A stretch of DNA of 64,000 bases from Pseudomonas sp. Q1-7 (GTDB taxonomy: Bacteria; Pseudomonadota; Gammaproteobacteria; Pseudomonadales; Pseudomonadaceae), in contig NZ_CP116304.1 in NCBI RefSeq assembly GCF_028010285.1, forward strand, positions 3,364,501 through 3,428,500, read 5' to 3'. Of the stretch, positions 10,796 through 19,145 are shown in pieces. The notes beneath the pieces are model-generated. The model was not told the origin of the DNA. It worked only from the letters and a program-made list of their open reading frames with translations, and did no database searches. The stretch's first letter is position 1. Every line of letters starts with the position of its first letter. The position numbers and the translations under genes are program-made.

Positions 10796-11092
10796 TCACT
10801 GCAGGGTTTCGCGCGCGCAGGAACGCGAAATGTCGGTCAGCACTGCCAACTCGTCCTCGGAGGGTTTCCTGTTCTGGACGACCGCAGCCAACTGCTCGGA
10901 GGTGAAGGCTTCCTGCATCATGCCGTTGGAGCATTGGCAGTAGGCCACCGCCCTGTCCTGCGGCACCTGCCGGGCCGCACTGGCGACGCATTCCCGGGTA
11001 AATTTCTCGCCGCCACCTGCTGGCCACTCCCCCGCCAATGCCCCGAAGGCGAGGGCCTGCAGGGCCATTCCGAATAACAGAGTCTTCTTCAC
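10796..11092 (-). CDS. Small secreted hypothetical protein
   Basis: A 98-residue protein if started at GTG 11092 (VKKTLLFGMALQ), which has a good purine-rich Shine-Dalgarno (ggtgggag) and gives an N-terminal signal peptide with predicted cleavage after LAFGALA. The mature part is about 78 residues with four cysteines (ECVAS, YCQCSNG, SCARE), consistent with disulfide bonding in the periplasm. An alternative start at 11122 would put ten residues before the signal. Small Cys-containing exported proteins of this kind are common in Pseudomonas; I do not recognise a named family. Confidence 0.65.
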   Translation of the reverse strand: MKKTLLFGMALQALAFGALAGEWPAGGGEKFTRECVASAARQVPQDRAVAYCQCSNGMMQEAFTSEQLAAVVQNRKPSEDELAVLTDISRSCARETLQ

Positions 11093-11176
11093 TGCGCGTC
11101 TCCCACCGGTTGCCTGGAGCATTCCTGTCCTGACGAACGATAGCCCGGTCTGGGGCTCCGCGTCGGACCGGCCACG

Positions 11177-11368
11177 TCAGCCTTCCGCCGGTTGCGCCGC
11201 GGGCAAACCCGCGTGCGGCAGCCGATGAGGGGCCTCGACCCGCTCCTGCAGCCTGAGCGCGAAGGCCAGCGCGGCCGCCCGGTCGCGGAACGGCACTGTC
11301 ATGCCGAGGGTCTCCACCTGCCACTCATCCCGGCCGTTGCGGCTGACCTGTTGAATCGCGATTTCCAT
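11177..11368 (-). CDS. Small hypothetical protein (63 aa)
   Basis: Starts at ATG 11368 (MEIAIQQVSRNGRDEW) after an aggagc Shine-Dalgarno. It has a compact, charged, soluble sequence with no signal peptide or cysteine; the pattern of a short beta-hairpin followed by RAAALAFALRLQERV (helix) resembles small DUF2188-like proteins, but this is only a likeness. The tail is Pro/Ala-rich. It is preceded 45 bp upstream by an intrinsic terminator on the same strand, which may attenuate it. Function unknown. Confidence 0.55.
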   Translation of the reverse strand: MEIAIQQVSRNGRDEWQVETLGMTVPFRDRAAALAFALRLQERVEAPHRLPHAGLPAAQPAEG

Positions 11369-11412
11369 GCCTGGCTCCTGTCGTTCGGCACCACGGCACG
11401 GGGTATGGGCAG

Positions 11413-11440
11413 AAAAAAGGCCAACCTGCGGGGTTGGCCT
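11413..11440 (-). terminator. Orphan intrinsic terminator / attenuator upstream of a small ORF
   Basis: On the minus strand a 9-bp perfect stem (aggccaacc and ggttggcct, loop of 5) is followed directly by six T, a textbook rho-independent terminator. No protein-coding gene on that strand ends just before it. A second hairpin (cgatgcg / cgcatcg, 11458-11475) lies directly upstream of it. It may end a small RNA transcribed from 11450-11660, or act as an attenuator in the leader of the 63-residue ORF. Confidence 0.7.
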
Positions 11441-11659
11441 GCACCGTAAGAGGTGGTCGATGCGTCGCCGCATCGAGAAGTGCCGTGGAAGCCGATTCAG
11501 GCTAGCGCCGGGATATGACGAACAGGCGACGGCGGCCACGCCGCGCCCCCCGACGGTGTCTTCACAGTGTTTCACAACACCTAACGCGGGTCAGTCGGCC
11601 CACAGGCCTAGCATCAAGGATGACAGCCACTGCGCCATCGCCTGCCCACGGGAGCCGTT

Positions 11660-12496
11660 ATGTCGAACCTCAAGCCTGAACCCGCCAACGCCCCTGATGA
11701 TCCCCTGCGCCGGACCCTGCTAAAGGGCGCCGGCATCCTGGCCGCCGGCAGCCTCGCCGGGTCCGCCCTCGGGCTGGCCCCGGCGGCGCGCGCGGAAACC
11801 AGCGCCGGCCTGGGCGGCCGGCTGCGCGGCGTGCAGCACTTCGGGATCACGGTACAGAACATGGACCGCGCCTTCGAGTTCTACACCGAAGTCCTCGGCG
11901 GGACCGAGGTGATGCGGGATGGCGACTTCTTCGGCGACCGCATCCAGAACACCCTGTTGCTGACCGAGGAGGTCCGGGCGGTCCGTGATGGCGTCAACCC
12001 CGTCACACTGGGGATTCCCGATCTGCGCAGCGGCGCGCAGCGCCTGGATGTCCGGTTCATCCAGTTCGATAACGTGGTGATCGAACTTCTCCAGTACCGC
12101 GACAAGGAGCAACCCACCGGCAGCGGCAAGGCCTTCGCCCCCGCGCAGGATCTCACCAGCCCGGCGTTCCCCCGCGCCATGCATGTGTGCTTCTACATCC
12201 GCGACGACGTCGACTTCAATCAGTTCGTCCGCGACCTCGAGGCGGAATCCGCCCGACGCGGCATGAGCAACGTCAAGGCCAACCGCATCGTCAGGGCGAC
12301 CACCGACGAGCAGCGCCTCGGCGCGTCCCTCGACAGCAACACCAACAGGATCACCGAAGGGCCTTCCGCCGGCTGGTCGCTGATCTACTGCAAAGGGCCC
12401 GAGGGCGAGCAACTGGAGTTCGTCCAGGTGCAGGGGCACGCCAAGCAGGTTTTCGACGGCGCCTATGAATCCCGCCGCAAGCAGCTCGGCGCCTGA
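11660..12496 (+). CDS. Tat-exported VOC (glyoxalase/dioxygenase fold) protein
   Basis: A 278-residue protein with a twin-arginine-type signal, RRTLLKGAGILAAGS at about residues 18-32, and cleavage expected after APAARA. The mature part opens with a vicinal-oxygen-chelate module, LRGVQHFGITVQNMDRAFEFYTEV, whose histidine fits the first metal ligand; a second half-module contains MHVCFYIRDDVDF and ends EQLEFVQVQG with the usual glutamate ligand. Such metal enzymes include glyoxalases and extradiol dioxygenases; the substrate is unknown. It starts the plus-strand series VOC, binding protein, beta-propeller. Folded, cofactor-containing export through Tat fits a metal-loaded VOC protein. Confidence 0.8.
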   Translation: MSNLKPEPANAPDDPLRRTLLKGAGILAAGSLAGSALGLAPAARAETSAGLGGRLRGVQHFGITVQNMDRAFEFYTEVLGGTEVMRDGDFFGDRIQNTLLLTEEVRAVRDGVNPVTLGIPDLRSGAQRLDVRFIQFDNVVIELLQYRDKEQPTGSGKAFAPAQDLTSPAFPRAMHVCFYIRDDVDFNQFVRDLEAESARRGMSNVKANRIVRATTDEQRLGASLDSNTNRITEGPSAGWSLIYCKGPEGEQLEFVQVQGHAKQVFDGAYESRRKQLGA

Positions 12497-12590
12497 GCCG
12501 CGGAGCCGCGCCGCCCATCCGTGCGGATGGAACGGAGCACTTCACCGCGAGCCACCCTCCCCCAACCACGCGCCGAATCGAGGTACCGCC

Positions 12591-13454
12591 ATGAAAACAG
12601 TCGCCTCCTCGTTCCTGCTGCTCCTGCTGGGCTGGGCCATTCCAGGCCACGCCGATCCCCAGCCGCTGGTGGTGGGCCAGGTTCATCTCAGTTTCTACAC
12701 GGCCAGCGCAGCCGTGGTGACGGAAGTGCTCGATCGCCTCGGGCATCCCCTGCAGGTGGTGGAAGGCAACCACCCGGACATCTATGGCCGGCTGGGGCGC
12801 GGCGAAACGGACCTGCTGATCGCCTCCTGGTTGCCCAATGCCCACGGCCACCTGCAGGCGCCGATGGCGGATCAACTGGTGGAGGCGGCGACGCTCTACG
12901 ATGACGCACGCCTGTATTGGGCGGTGCCGAGTCACGTGCCGGCCGAGGCCGTGCGCTCGATCGACGACCTGAAGAAGCCCGAGGTGCTGGCGCGCATGGA
13001 CCCGCTCATCCTCGGCGTGGGGCCGGGCTCCGGCCTGATGAACGGCTCCGAGCGGATCATGCAGCGCTACGGACTGCGCACGGCGGGGTACGAGCTCCAG
13101 GTGGCGCCGGCCGCCGAGTGGTCGCAGCGCCTGGCCGAGGCCTCGGCCAACGGCCGCTGGATGGTGATGCCGCTGTGGCAGCCGCAGTACCTCAATGCGC
13201 TGTACCCCCTGCGGATACTGGAAGACCCGCAGGGCATCTTCGGCGTCGATCGGGCGGTGGTGGTGGTGCGCAAGGAGGTCTGGCAGCAGTTGCCCGAGCG
13301 CACCCGCGTGGTCCTCGGGCGTGTACGCCTGGGCGTTCCCCTGGCCACCGAGCTGGAGCGCCGAATGATGGTGGACGGCCAACCGGCCGAGCAGGTGGCC
13401 CGCGACTGGATGGCGGCGAACCCGGATACCGTCGCGACCTGGTTCCGGGAATAG
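12591..13454 (+). CDS. Glycine betaine/choline-type ABC substrate-binding protein (orphan)
   Basis: Periplasmic binding protein of 287 residues from ATG 12591 (MKTVASSFLLLLLGW), with a Sec signal peptide cleaved near GHADP. The sequence follows the OpuAC/ProX pattern: VGQVHLSFYTASAAVVTEVL near the N-terminus, LLIASWLPNAHG and WQPQYLNALYPLR later. The Trp/Tyr-rich content fits a cation-pi ligand box, but residues were not mapped. No permease or ATPase gene is adjacent, so it is an orphan component; it may serve a distant transporter or have another ligand. It follows the VOC gene by 94 bp and precedes the propeller gene by 77 bp. Confidence 0.82.
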   Translation: MKTVASSFLLLLLGWAIPGHADPQPLVVGQVHLSFYTASAAVVTEVLDRLGHPLQVVEGNHPDIYGRLGRGETDLLIASWLPNAHGHLQAPMADQLVEAATLYDDARLYWAVPSHVPAEAVRSIDDLKKPEVLARMDPLILGVGPGSGLMNGSERIMQRYGLRTAGYELQVAPAAEWSQRLAEASANGRWMVMPLWQPQYLNALYPLRILEDPQGIFGVDRAVVVVRKEVWQQLPERTRVVLGRVRLGVPLATELERRMMVDGQPAEQVARDWMAANPDTVATWFRE

Positions 13455-13531
13455 CGGCACGGCAACCGGCTGGGCCCTTGCCAACCGCCTTCGAGCGCAA
13501 GGCCCGGCCTGGACACGCAGGAGAGAGTGCG

Positions 13532-14641
13532 ATGAACACACTTAACCCCAACTGGTTGGCCACCGTTCTGGCGGCCTCCGTCTTCGTCACCGCGACCCAC
13601 GCCGAGCAGCCCGAGGTAGGCGAGGTCGAGCTGGTGGCCGAATTGCACATCACCCCCGGCAATGTCACCGCCTCGAAGGACGGCCGGGTGTTTGCCAGCG
13701 TCCACGGCATGCGCCGCGGCCCCGTGCAATTGGTGGAGGTCACCGGCAAGGACAGCTATGTGCCCTTCCCGAACGACGCCTGGAACGCCAAGCCGGGCAG
13801 CGGGCAGGATGTCCTGAACACGCCCCACGGCGTGGTGATCGACAGCCGTGATCGCCTCTGGGTGATCGACCACGGCAACTGGCTGGACAAGCCCCAACCG
13901 CCGAAGCTGGTGGCCTTCGACATCCATTCGCGGGAGCTGGTCTATCGCCACGACTTCAATCGCTGGGTCGCCCCCGACGGGCAGATCCTCCAGGACCTGG
14001 CCGTCGACGGCGAGCGCGGCTTCGTCTACGCCGCCGACTGCGGCCTGGACCCGGCCATAGTGGTAGTCGACATCCAGCGCGGCACCAGCCGCCGCTTCCG
14101 GGGCCACGCATCGCTGGCCGCCGAAGACGTCGAACTGGTGGTGGAAGGCAAGCCGCTGCTGTTCCCCGGCGAGGGCGGCCGCATGGCCCCGGCGCGGGTC
14201 GGGATCAACCCGATTACCCTCTCGGCCGACGGCGAAACCCTCTACTTCGGTTCGATGAACGGCACCAGCTGGTACTCGGTGCCGGCCGGCCTGTTCCGCG
14301 AGGGGGCCGCGGACGAGCGGATCGCCGCCGCCATCGCCCGTGTCGGTGCCAAGCCGGTGTCCGATGGCGCGGCGACGGACGCCGAGGGCAATCATTTCAT
14401 CACCAACCTGCCGGACAACGGGATCGACGTCCTGACCAACAAGGGCGAGCTGAAGCCGCTGGTGCGCGACGAGCGCTTCCTCTGGGCCGACAACGCCCAT
14501 TTCGGCCCGGACTCCTGGCTCTACGTCGCCATCAACCAGCTCCATCGCAACCCCATCTTCACGGGCGCGGAGGACACCGGGAAACCACCGTACCTGATCG
14601 TGCGCATCTGGACTGGCACCGATGGGCAGCCGGGGCGCTAG
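13532..14641 (+). CDS. Secreted major royal jelly protein/yellow-family beta-propeller
   Basis: A 369-residue protein from ATG 13532 with gagag at Shine-Dalgarno spacing. An N-terminal signal peptide ends near VTATHAE. Blocks typical of the MRJP/yellow (dopachrome tautomerase-related) fold are visible: DRLWVIDHGN, NRWVAPDGQILQDLAVD, FVYAADCG, GINPITLSADGETLYFGSMN and the later DNAHFGPDSWLYVAINQL. This is a six-bladed propeller related to SMP-30 lactonases. Enzymatic activity is unproven in most bacterial members. It ends only 1 bp before the convergent regulator gene and probably belongs to the same operon as the VOC and binding-protein genes. Confidence 0.83.
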   Translation: MNTLNPNWLATVLAASVFVTATHAEQPEVGEVELVAELHITPGNVTASKDGRVFASVHGMRRGPVQLVEVTGKDSYVPFPNDAWNAKPGSGQDVLNTPHGVVIDSRDRLWVIDHGNWLDKPQPPKLVAFDIHSRELVYRHDFNRWVAPDGQILQDLAVDGERGFVYAADCGLDPAIVVVDIQRGTSRRFRGHASLAAEDVELVVEGKPLLFPGEGGRMAPARVGINPITLSADGETLYFGSMNGTSWYSVPAGLFREGAADERIAAAIARVGAKPVSDGAATDAEGNHFITNLPDNGIDVLTNKGELKPLVRDERFLWADNAHFGPDSWLYVAINQLHRNPIFTGAEDTGKPPYLIVRIWTGTDGQPGR

Positions 14642-14642
14642 C

Positions 14643-17465
14643 TCAGGTCGCTTCGAGCGCCCCCGCCAGCGCCACGAGGTCGCGCGTTTCGAAACCTTCG
14701 GTGAAGCGGGCGTGAAGGTCTTCGAGCAGCACTCGCGCGTCCTCCTTGCGCCCCTGGGCAACACGCACCCGCGCCAGACTGAGCGCGACCCGCAGCTCCC
14801 AGCCGGACGCGGACTGGCGCCTGGCGCAATCCAGGGCCTGGCACAGCGCGTCGTCGATCGCCGCAATCCCGGCCGACGGCAGGTCCAGCATCACCTCGGC
14901 GCGGGTCCGCTGCAGGTCGGGCAGGTTGAACTCGCCCCCGGTCTTCTCCGCCAGGCTGATCGCCTCCTCGATCGACGCCAGCGCGCCGATCCCGTCTCCG
15001 CACGCCTGCTGCGCCTCCGCCAGGGCCTGCAAGGCGTCCGTCCGCACCACGCTCATCTTCGGCGGCGGCAGCATGGCCAGGCACTGTTGCAGCTGTTCGG
15101 CGGCCGCCGCGAAGCGCCCCTGGTGATGCAACAGCAGGCCGTTGAGAAAGTGGATGACCTGGCGACGCACCGCCACCTTGTAGTCGATGGCGACATCCTC
15201 CATCTCCTGGATCAGCGCCTCGGCATGCTCCGTGAGGCCGTTGACGAGCAGGATGGGAAAACACAGGGTCGTGCACAGGTAGAAGGAGTCCGGGTGCCGC
15301 CGACTCTTGTCGATGGCGCCAAGTGCCAGTTGCAGCGCCTGGGTCGGCAGCCCCTGCATCCACTTGACCCGCGCCCTGCAGAGGCTGGCGACCACCTGTT
15401 CCTTGGCCTCGAAATACTGCAGCGGGCGCAACTCGTGCCCGGCCGCGCGTTCGGAGCCGGCCGAGAAACGCTCATCGGCCTCCGCCTGGCTGCCCGAAAA
15501 ATGCCGGGACGCCCCTTCCATCCAGCGTGCGATGATCGCCTCGTCGGGCCCGCCGTGGGCCAGGGCCACGCGGGCGTATGCCTGGCTCACGGCCAGCGAC
15601 TCGCGAAACCTGCCGTTGGCCATCAACGCCATGTGCAGACCCGCATGGAAATGGAACATCGACGCGCGGTCATCCAACTGGCGGGACAGCGCCAGGCCAC
15701 GCTCCACGACAGGCGTCAGTTCGCCGTCGTAGTCGCCGCCGGCGTAATAGGTGATAGCCGTCGAGCGCAGCAGATCGAGCTCGACGCCCGTCGAACGGCA
15801 GTCGTCCGGCAGCCGCTTCAGCGCGCGTTCGCAACAGCGCTTGCATTCGCGCAGCAGCCCCAGCTCCAGCAACAGCGGGGCGGCCATGCGGCTGATCTCC
15901 GTCGCCAGCGCCAGCTCCCGCCCCTCGGCGAAGGCCCATTCCATCGCCGCGCGCACATTGCCCACGTCCGGCGCGCGCGGCGGCGCACCCGCGCTACCCG
16001 GCGCCACCTGGCCCTCGCCGTACCGGCGCAGTTGCGCGGCGTAGCACAGGGCATGGCGACGGGCGATCTCGTCACGGCACTCGAGCCTGGCCAACCGGGA
16101 CGCGGCGTAGGCCCGAGTCGTCTCCAGCAGCCTGAACTGGGTTTCGCCGTGCGCCAGGCCGATGGCGACCAGCGACTTGTCCACCAGGTCCCCGATGGCC
16201 TCGCCAACCTGGAACTCGTCGATCTCCCCGTCGGTGACCACGGCCACCGCGGCATCCAGCGGGAATACCCCGCAGAACACCGAGAGCCGGTAGAGCACCT
16301 GCCGGTCCCGCTCGACCAGCAGATTGTGGCTCCAGGCGATCATCGCCTCGACCGTCTGTTGGCGCGGGCAGGCATCACGGCGCCCCTGCCAGTGCAGGGC
16401 GAACTGGCTCGCCAGCAGGTCCGCGACGCCCTGCACCCCGTAGGTTCCCACCCGGCTGGCCACCAGGCCGATCGCGTGGGGATTGCCGTCCAGGCGGCGG
16501 CAAAGTGCAGCGACTGTGGGCGCATCGTCATCACTCAGGTCGCCCCGCGCGCCCCCTTCCCGCGCGCGCTCCATGAACAGCTGGACGGCCGGCCAGAGCA
16601 GCGCCTGCAGCGCCGTCAGGCGGCCGGTGTTGGGCGGCGATGCCAGCGGGCGCAGCAAGTGGGTGAACTCATCGTTGACCCGCAGCGCTTCGCGGCTGGT
16701 GTTCAGGAAGGACACCGTTGCCGTTCCCTCGACGATGCGCGCGCAGAGGGCCGCCACGGCGGCGATCACATGCTCGCAGTTGTCGAGCACGATCAGCGTC
16801 CGCCTGCTGGCGAGGACTTCCAGCAGCCCCGGGAACAGGTCGCCGCCGGACGCGGTGTAGCCCACCGCCGAAGCCAAGGCTTCGGCGACCATCTCGGGGC
16901 CGTCCAGGACACTCAGGTCGACGAAGAAGATCGCCCCATCGAAGGCTTCGAGCAGCCCATGGGCGACCAGCACCGCGAGGGTGGTCTTCCCGGCTCCCGC
17001 GGCGCCGACCACGGTGACCAGGCGCCTGTCGAGAACCACCTGGGAGAGTTCGGCGACGCAATCCTCCCGGCCGACCGCGCCTCGCAATGGCGCGGGAAAG
17101 CCGGCGAGCGCGGGCGAGGCTTGCGACGCGCAGGGCGAGGTGGCGAGTTCGATCCGCTCGATCGCCGCGACAAAGCAGTAGCCGCGCCCCGCCACGCTGG
17201 CGATGTAGCGCGCGCCGTCGCGGCCGCATCCCAGTGCGCGGCGGACGTTGGCGATCTGCACGCGCACATTGGAGTCCTCGACCACCAGTTCCGGCCAGGC
17301 GACGGCCATCAGTTCACGATGGGTGAGCACCCTGCCGTCGCTCTCGACCAACGCGGCGAGGATGTCGTAGGCACGGCTGCCGAGGACGACGTCCACGCCG
17401 TCCTTCAGCAGGATGCGGGTACTCGGGTGCAAGCGGAACGGACCGAATGAGAAGGCGGTGCTCAT
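14643..17465 (-). CDS. Winged-helix transcriptional regulator with P-loop ATPase and helical-repeat domain
   Basis: A 940-residue regulator; ATG 17465 (MSTAFSFGPFRL) is chosen for its strong Shine-Dalgarno (gcaggag) and because the OmpR-type winged helix starts exactly there; the open frame runs further to 17969 without homology. Order: winged-helix DNA-binding domain (about 1-100, ending SVAGRGYCFVA), P-loop ATPase with Walker A GAAGAGKT at 154-161 and the motif TLIVLDNCEHV, then about 500 residues of Ala/Leu/Arg-rich helical repeats of TPR type. This is the STAND-like architecture of predicted ATPase regulators in which ligand binding to the repeats gates ATP-dependent activation. It converges on the VOC/binding-protein/propeller series and is divergent from the Old Yellow Enzyme gene. 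The target genes are not shown. Confidence 0.85.
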   Translation of the reverse strand: MSTAFSFGPFRLHPSTRILLKDGVDVVLGSRAYDILAALVESDGRVLTHRELMAVAWPELVVEDSNVRVQIANVRRALGCGRDGARYIASVAGRGYCFVAAIERIELATSPCASQASPALAGFPAPLRGAVGREDCVAELSQVVLDRRLVTVVGAAGAGKTTLAVLVAHGLLEAFDGAIFFVDLSVLDGPEMVAEALASAVGYTASGGDLFPGLLEVLASRRTLIVLDNCEHVIAAVAALCARIVEGTATVSFLNTSREALRVNDEFTHLLRPLASPPNTGRLTALQALLWPAVQLFMERAREGGARGDLSDDDAPTVAALCRRLDGNPHAIGLVASRVGTYGVQGVADLLASQFALHWQGRRDACPRQQTVEAMIAWSHNLLVERDRQVLYRLSVFCGVFPLDAAVAVVTDGEIDEFQVGEAIGDLVDKSLVAIGLAHGETQFRLLETTRAYAASRLARLECRDEIARRHALCYAAQLRRYGEGQVAPGSAGAPPRAPDVGNVRAAMEWAFAEGRELALATEISRMAAPLLLELGLLRECKRCCERALKRLPDDCRSTGVELDLLRSTAITYYAGGDYDGELTPVVERGLALSRQLDDRASMFHFHAGLHMALMANGRFRESLAVSQAYARVALAHGGPDEAIIARWMEGASRHFSGSQAEADERFSAGSERAAGHELRPLQYFEAKEQVVASLCRARVKWMQGLPTQALQLALGAIDKSRRHPDSFYLCTTLCFPILLVNGLTEHAEALIQEMEDVAIDYKVAVRRQVIHFLNGLLLHHQGRFAAAAEQLQQCLAMLPPPKMSVVRTDALQALAEAQQACGDGIGALASIEEAISLAEKTGGEFNLPDLQRTRAEVMLDLPSAGIAAIDDALCQALDCARRQSASGWELRVALSLARVRVAQGRKEDARVLLEDLHARFTEGFETRDLVALAGALEAT

Positions 17466-17766
17466 GACCTGCTCTCCTGCGGCCAGTCGTGGAAACGAGC
17501 GGTAGTCGATGGCTCGGGAGGCGGTTGCCCGGAGTTGCCGACGCCGTCGGGGTTTCCGTGCGGCATCAGCCATTTGAAGTAATAGCAGCTTGGGCCGAAG
17601 GCACTTCGGCCAGGCGCGCAGAGGCAGACTGGCGGCGGCATAGCGGGACGGCGCGCCAGGGGCGGCGGCATTCCCGCCTCCGCCCCGGCGAGCGGCGAAC
17701 AGCGGCGAACAGCGTCGAAATACACGAAATCTCTCGTAACAAGATCGACGGAAAGGAGGAAGCGCC
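17466..17766. other. 301-bp divergent intergenic region (regulator / Old Yellow Enzyme)
   Basis: No gene is supported here. It must hold the promoters of both divergent genes. A perfect 8-bp hairpin, ggccgaag (17593-17600) and cttcggcc (17604-17611), is the only clear structure. No -35/-10 pair could be assigned with confidence. Confidence 0.4.
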
Positions 17767-18831
17767 GTGCACTGTCCGACACTCTTCGAGCCGCTGCGCC
17801 TCGGCGCTCTCGAACTGGCCAATCGCATCCTCGTCGGGCCGATGTGCCAATACTCGGCAGAGGATGGCTGCATGAGCGACTGGCACCTGATCCACCTCGG
17901 CCATCTTGCGCTGTCGGGCGCCGGCCTGCTGGCGCTGGAAACGACGGCGGTGCTGCCCGAGGGGCGCATCAGCCACGCCGACGTCGGGCTCTGGAACGAT
18001 CACACCCAGGCGGCGCTGGGCCTGACGCTGGAAAGCCTCAGGCGCTGGTCGGACGTCCCCATCGCCGTGGAACTCAACCATGCCGGCCGCAAAGCGTCGG
18101 TTGACGTGCCCTGGAAAGGTGGCGCACAGCTCGCCTGCGGCCATCCCCTGGGCTGGCAGACCCGGGCGCCGTCCGCCCTGCCCTGCAGCCCGGACCGGAG
18201 CGTTCCACAGGTGCTGGACCAGCTGGACCTGCAACGGATAGGCGAAGCCTTCGCCAACGCCGCGATACGCGCGGCACGCGCCGGCGTCGACATCGTGCAG
18301 CTCCACGCCGCCCACGGTTACCTGCTGCATCAGTTCCTTTCCCCGCTGTCCAACCGACGCAGCGACGAATACGGCGGCGCCCTCGACGGGCGGATGCGCT
18401 TTCCGCTGGAGGTCTTCGACCAGGTACGCGCAGCCTTCCCGGCGAATCGCCCGGTGCTCGTCCGCCTGTGTGCATGCGACAGCCTCGAGGGTGGCTGGAC
18501 CCTCGACCAGGCCCTGGCCTTCGCCCAAGCGCTGGAGGCCCGAGGCTGCGCCGCCATCCAGGTGTCCAGCGGCGGGCTGCTCGACGGGGCGCCCGTGGAA
18601 GCAGACGACCAGGCCGCGTTGGCCCGCGCCTTCAGGCACGCCACCGGCCTTCCCGTGGTGCTGCCCGGCCATACCGACGATTGCGCGCAGGTCGAGGCAC
18701 GGCTGGCCAATGGCGATGCGGACCTGGTCGCCCTGACCCAGACGCTCCTCCACGATCCCCGCTGGCCCTGGCGGGCAGCGAACGCGCTGGGCGGCCGGGT
18801 CCGGCTGCCGCGCCAGTACCGGCACGCCTAG
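17767..18831 (+). CDS. NADH:flavin oxidoreductase, Old Yellow Enzyme family (YqjM/XenA-like)
   Basis: FMN-dependent ene-reductase of 354 residues starting at GTG 17767 behind a very strong Shine-Dalgarno (aaggagga). The YqjM/XenA branch is indicated by the N-terminal GPMCQYSA with C27 (the redox-tuning cysteine of this branch) and by HAAHGYLLHQFLSP, carrying the paired histidines that bind the substrate carbonyl. NRRSDEYGG is the standard OYE signature. Reductases of this type act on activated alkenes, quinones or nitro compounds. The gene is divergent from the ATPase regulator, a plausible but unproven controller. Confidence 0.9.
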   Translation: MHCPTLFEPLRLGALELANRILVGPMCQYSAEDGCMSDWHLIHLGHLALSGAGLLALETTAVLPEGRISHADVGLWNDHTQAALGLTLESLRRWSDVPIAVELNHAGRKASVDVPWKGGAQLACGHPLGWQTRAPSALPCSPDRSVPQVLDQLDLQRIGEAFANAAIRAARAGVDIVQLHAAHGYLLHQFLSPLSNRRSDEYGGALDGRMRFPLEVFDQVRAAFPANRPVLVRLCACDSLEGGWTLDQALAFAQALEARGCAAIQVSSGGLLDGAPVEADDQAALARAFRHATGLPVVLPGHTDDCAQVEARLANGDADLVALTQTLLHDPRWPWRAANALGGRVRLPRQYRHA

Positions 18832-19145
18832 CCCGCGCTTCGGTCAGCGGGAAGACCGCGACCGCGCGGCTTCGCTGCCGCCGGACGAGAGCGGGCTGTG
18901 GATCCGGGAGCCAAGTGATACCATTGCCGCCTTTCGCGCCACACTGGCTGCCTCGGCATCGCCAGACAGCCGCGCTACGACGCCCGACATCTCCACGTCT
19001 CCCGCGCCCCAGACCGCCTAGAACCCTGCGTTCAGCGCGGGCCTGCCCGGCCATGACCTCCAGCTGTCGCGGCCGAGCCACGTCCCTGGTCGACTCCTGT
19101 TCCAGCCGCTGGCGCCACTTCGCACGTCATTGATAGGTAAAGCCC
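18832..19145. other. 314-bp intergenic region upstream of the ABC-F gene
   Basis: No coding region is supported. It should contain the Old Yellow Enzyme terminator and the ABC-F promoter. The sequence gtgataccatt (about 18915) looks like an extended -10 but has no good -35. The only Shine-Dalgarno-like stretch before the TTG start is aggtaaa. Confidence 0.35.

Noticed and set aside
14622-17450. 942-codon plus-strand frame opposite the ATPase regulator
   Set aside because: Low-complexity Arg/Gln/His-rich translation; the minus strand encodes a clear winged-helix and P-loop protein with a good ribosome binding site.
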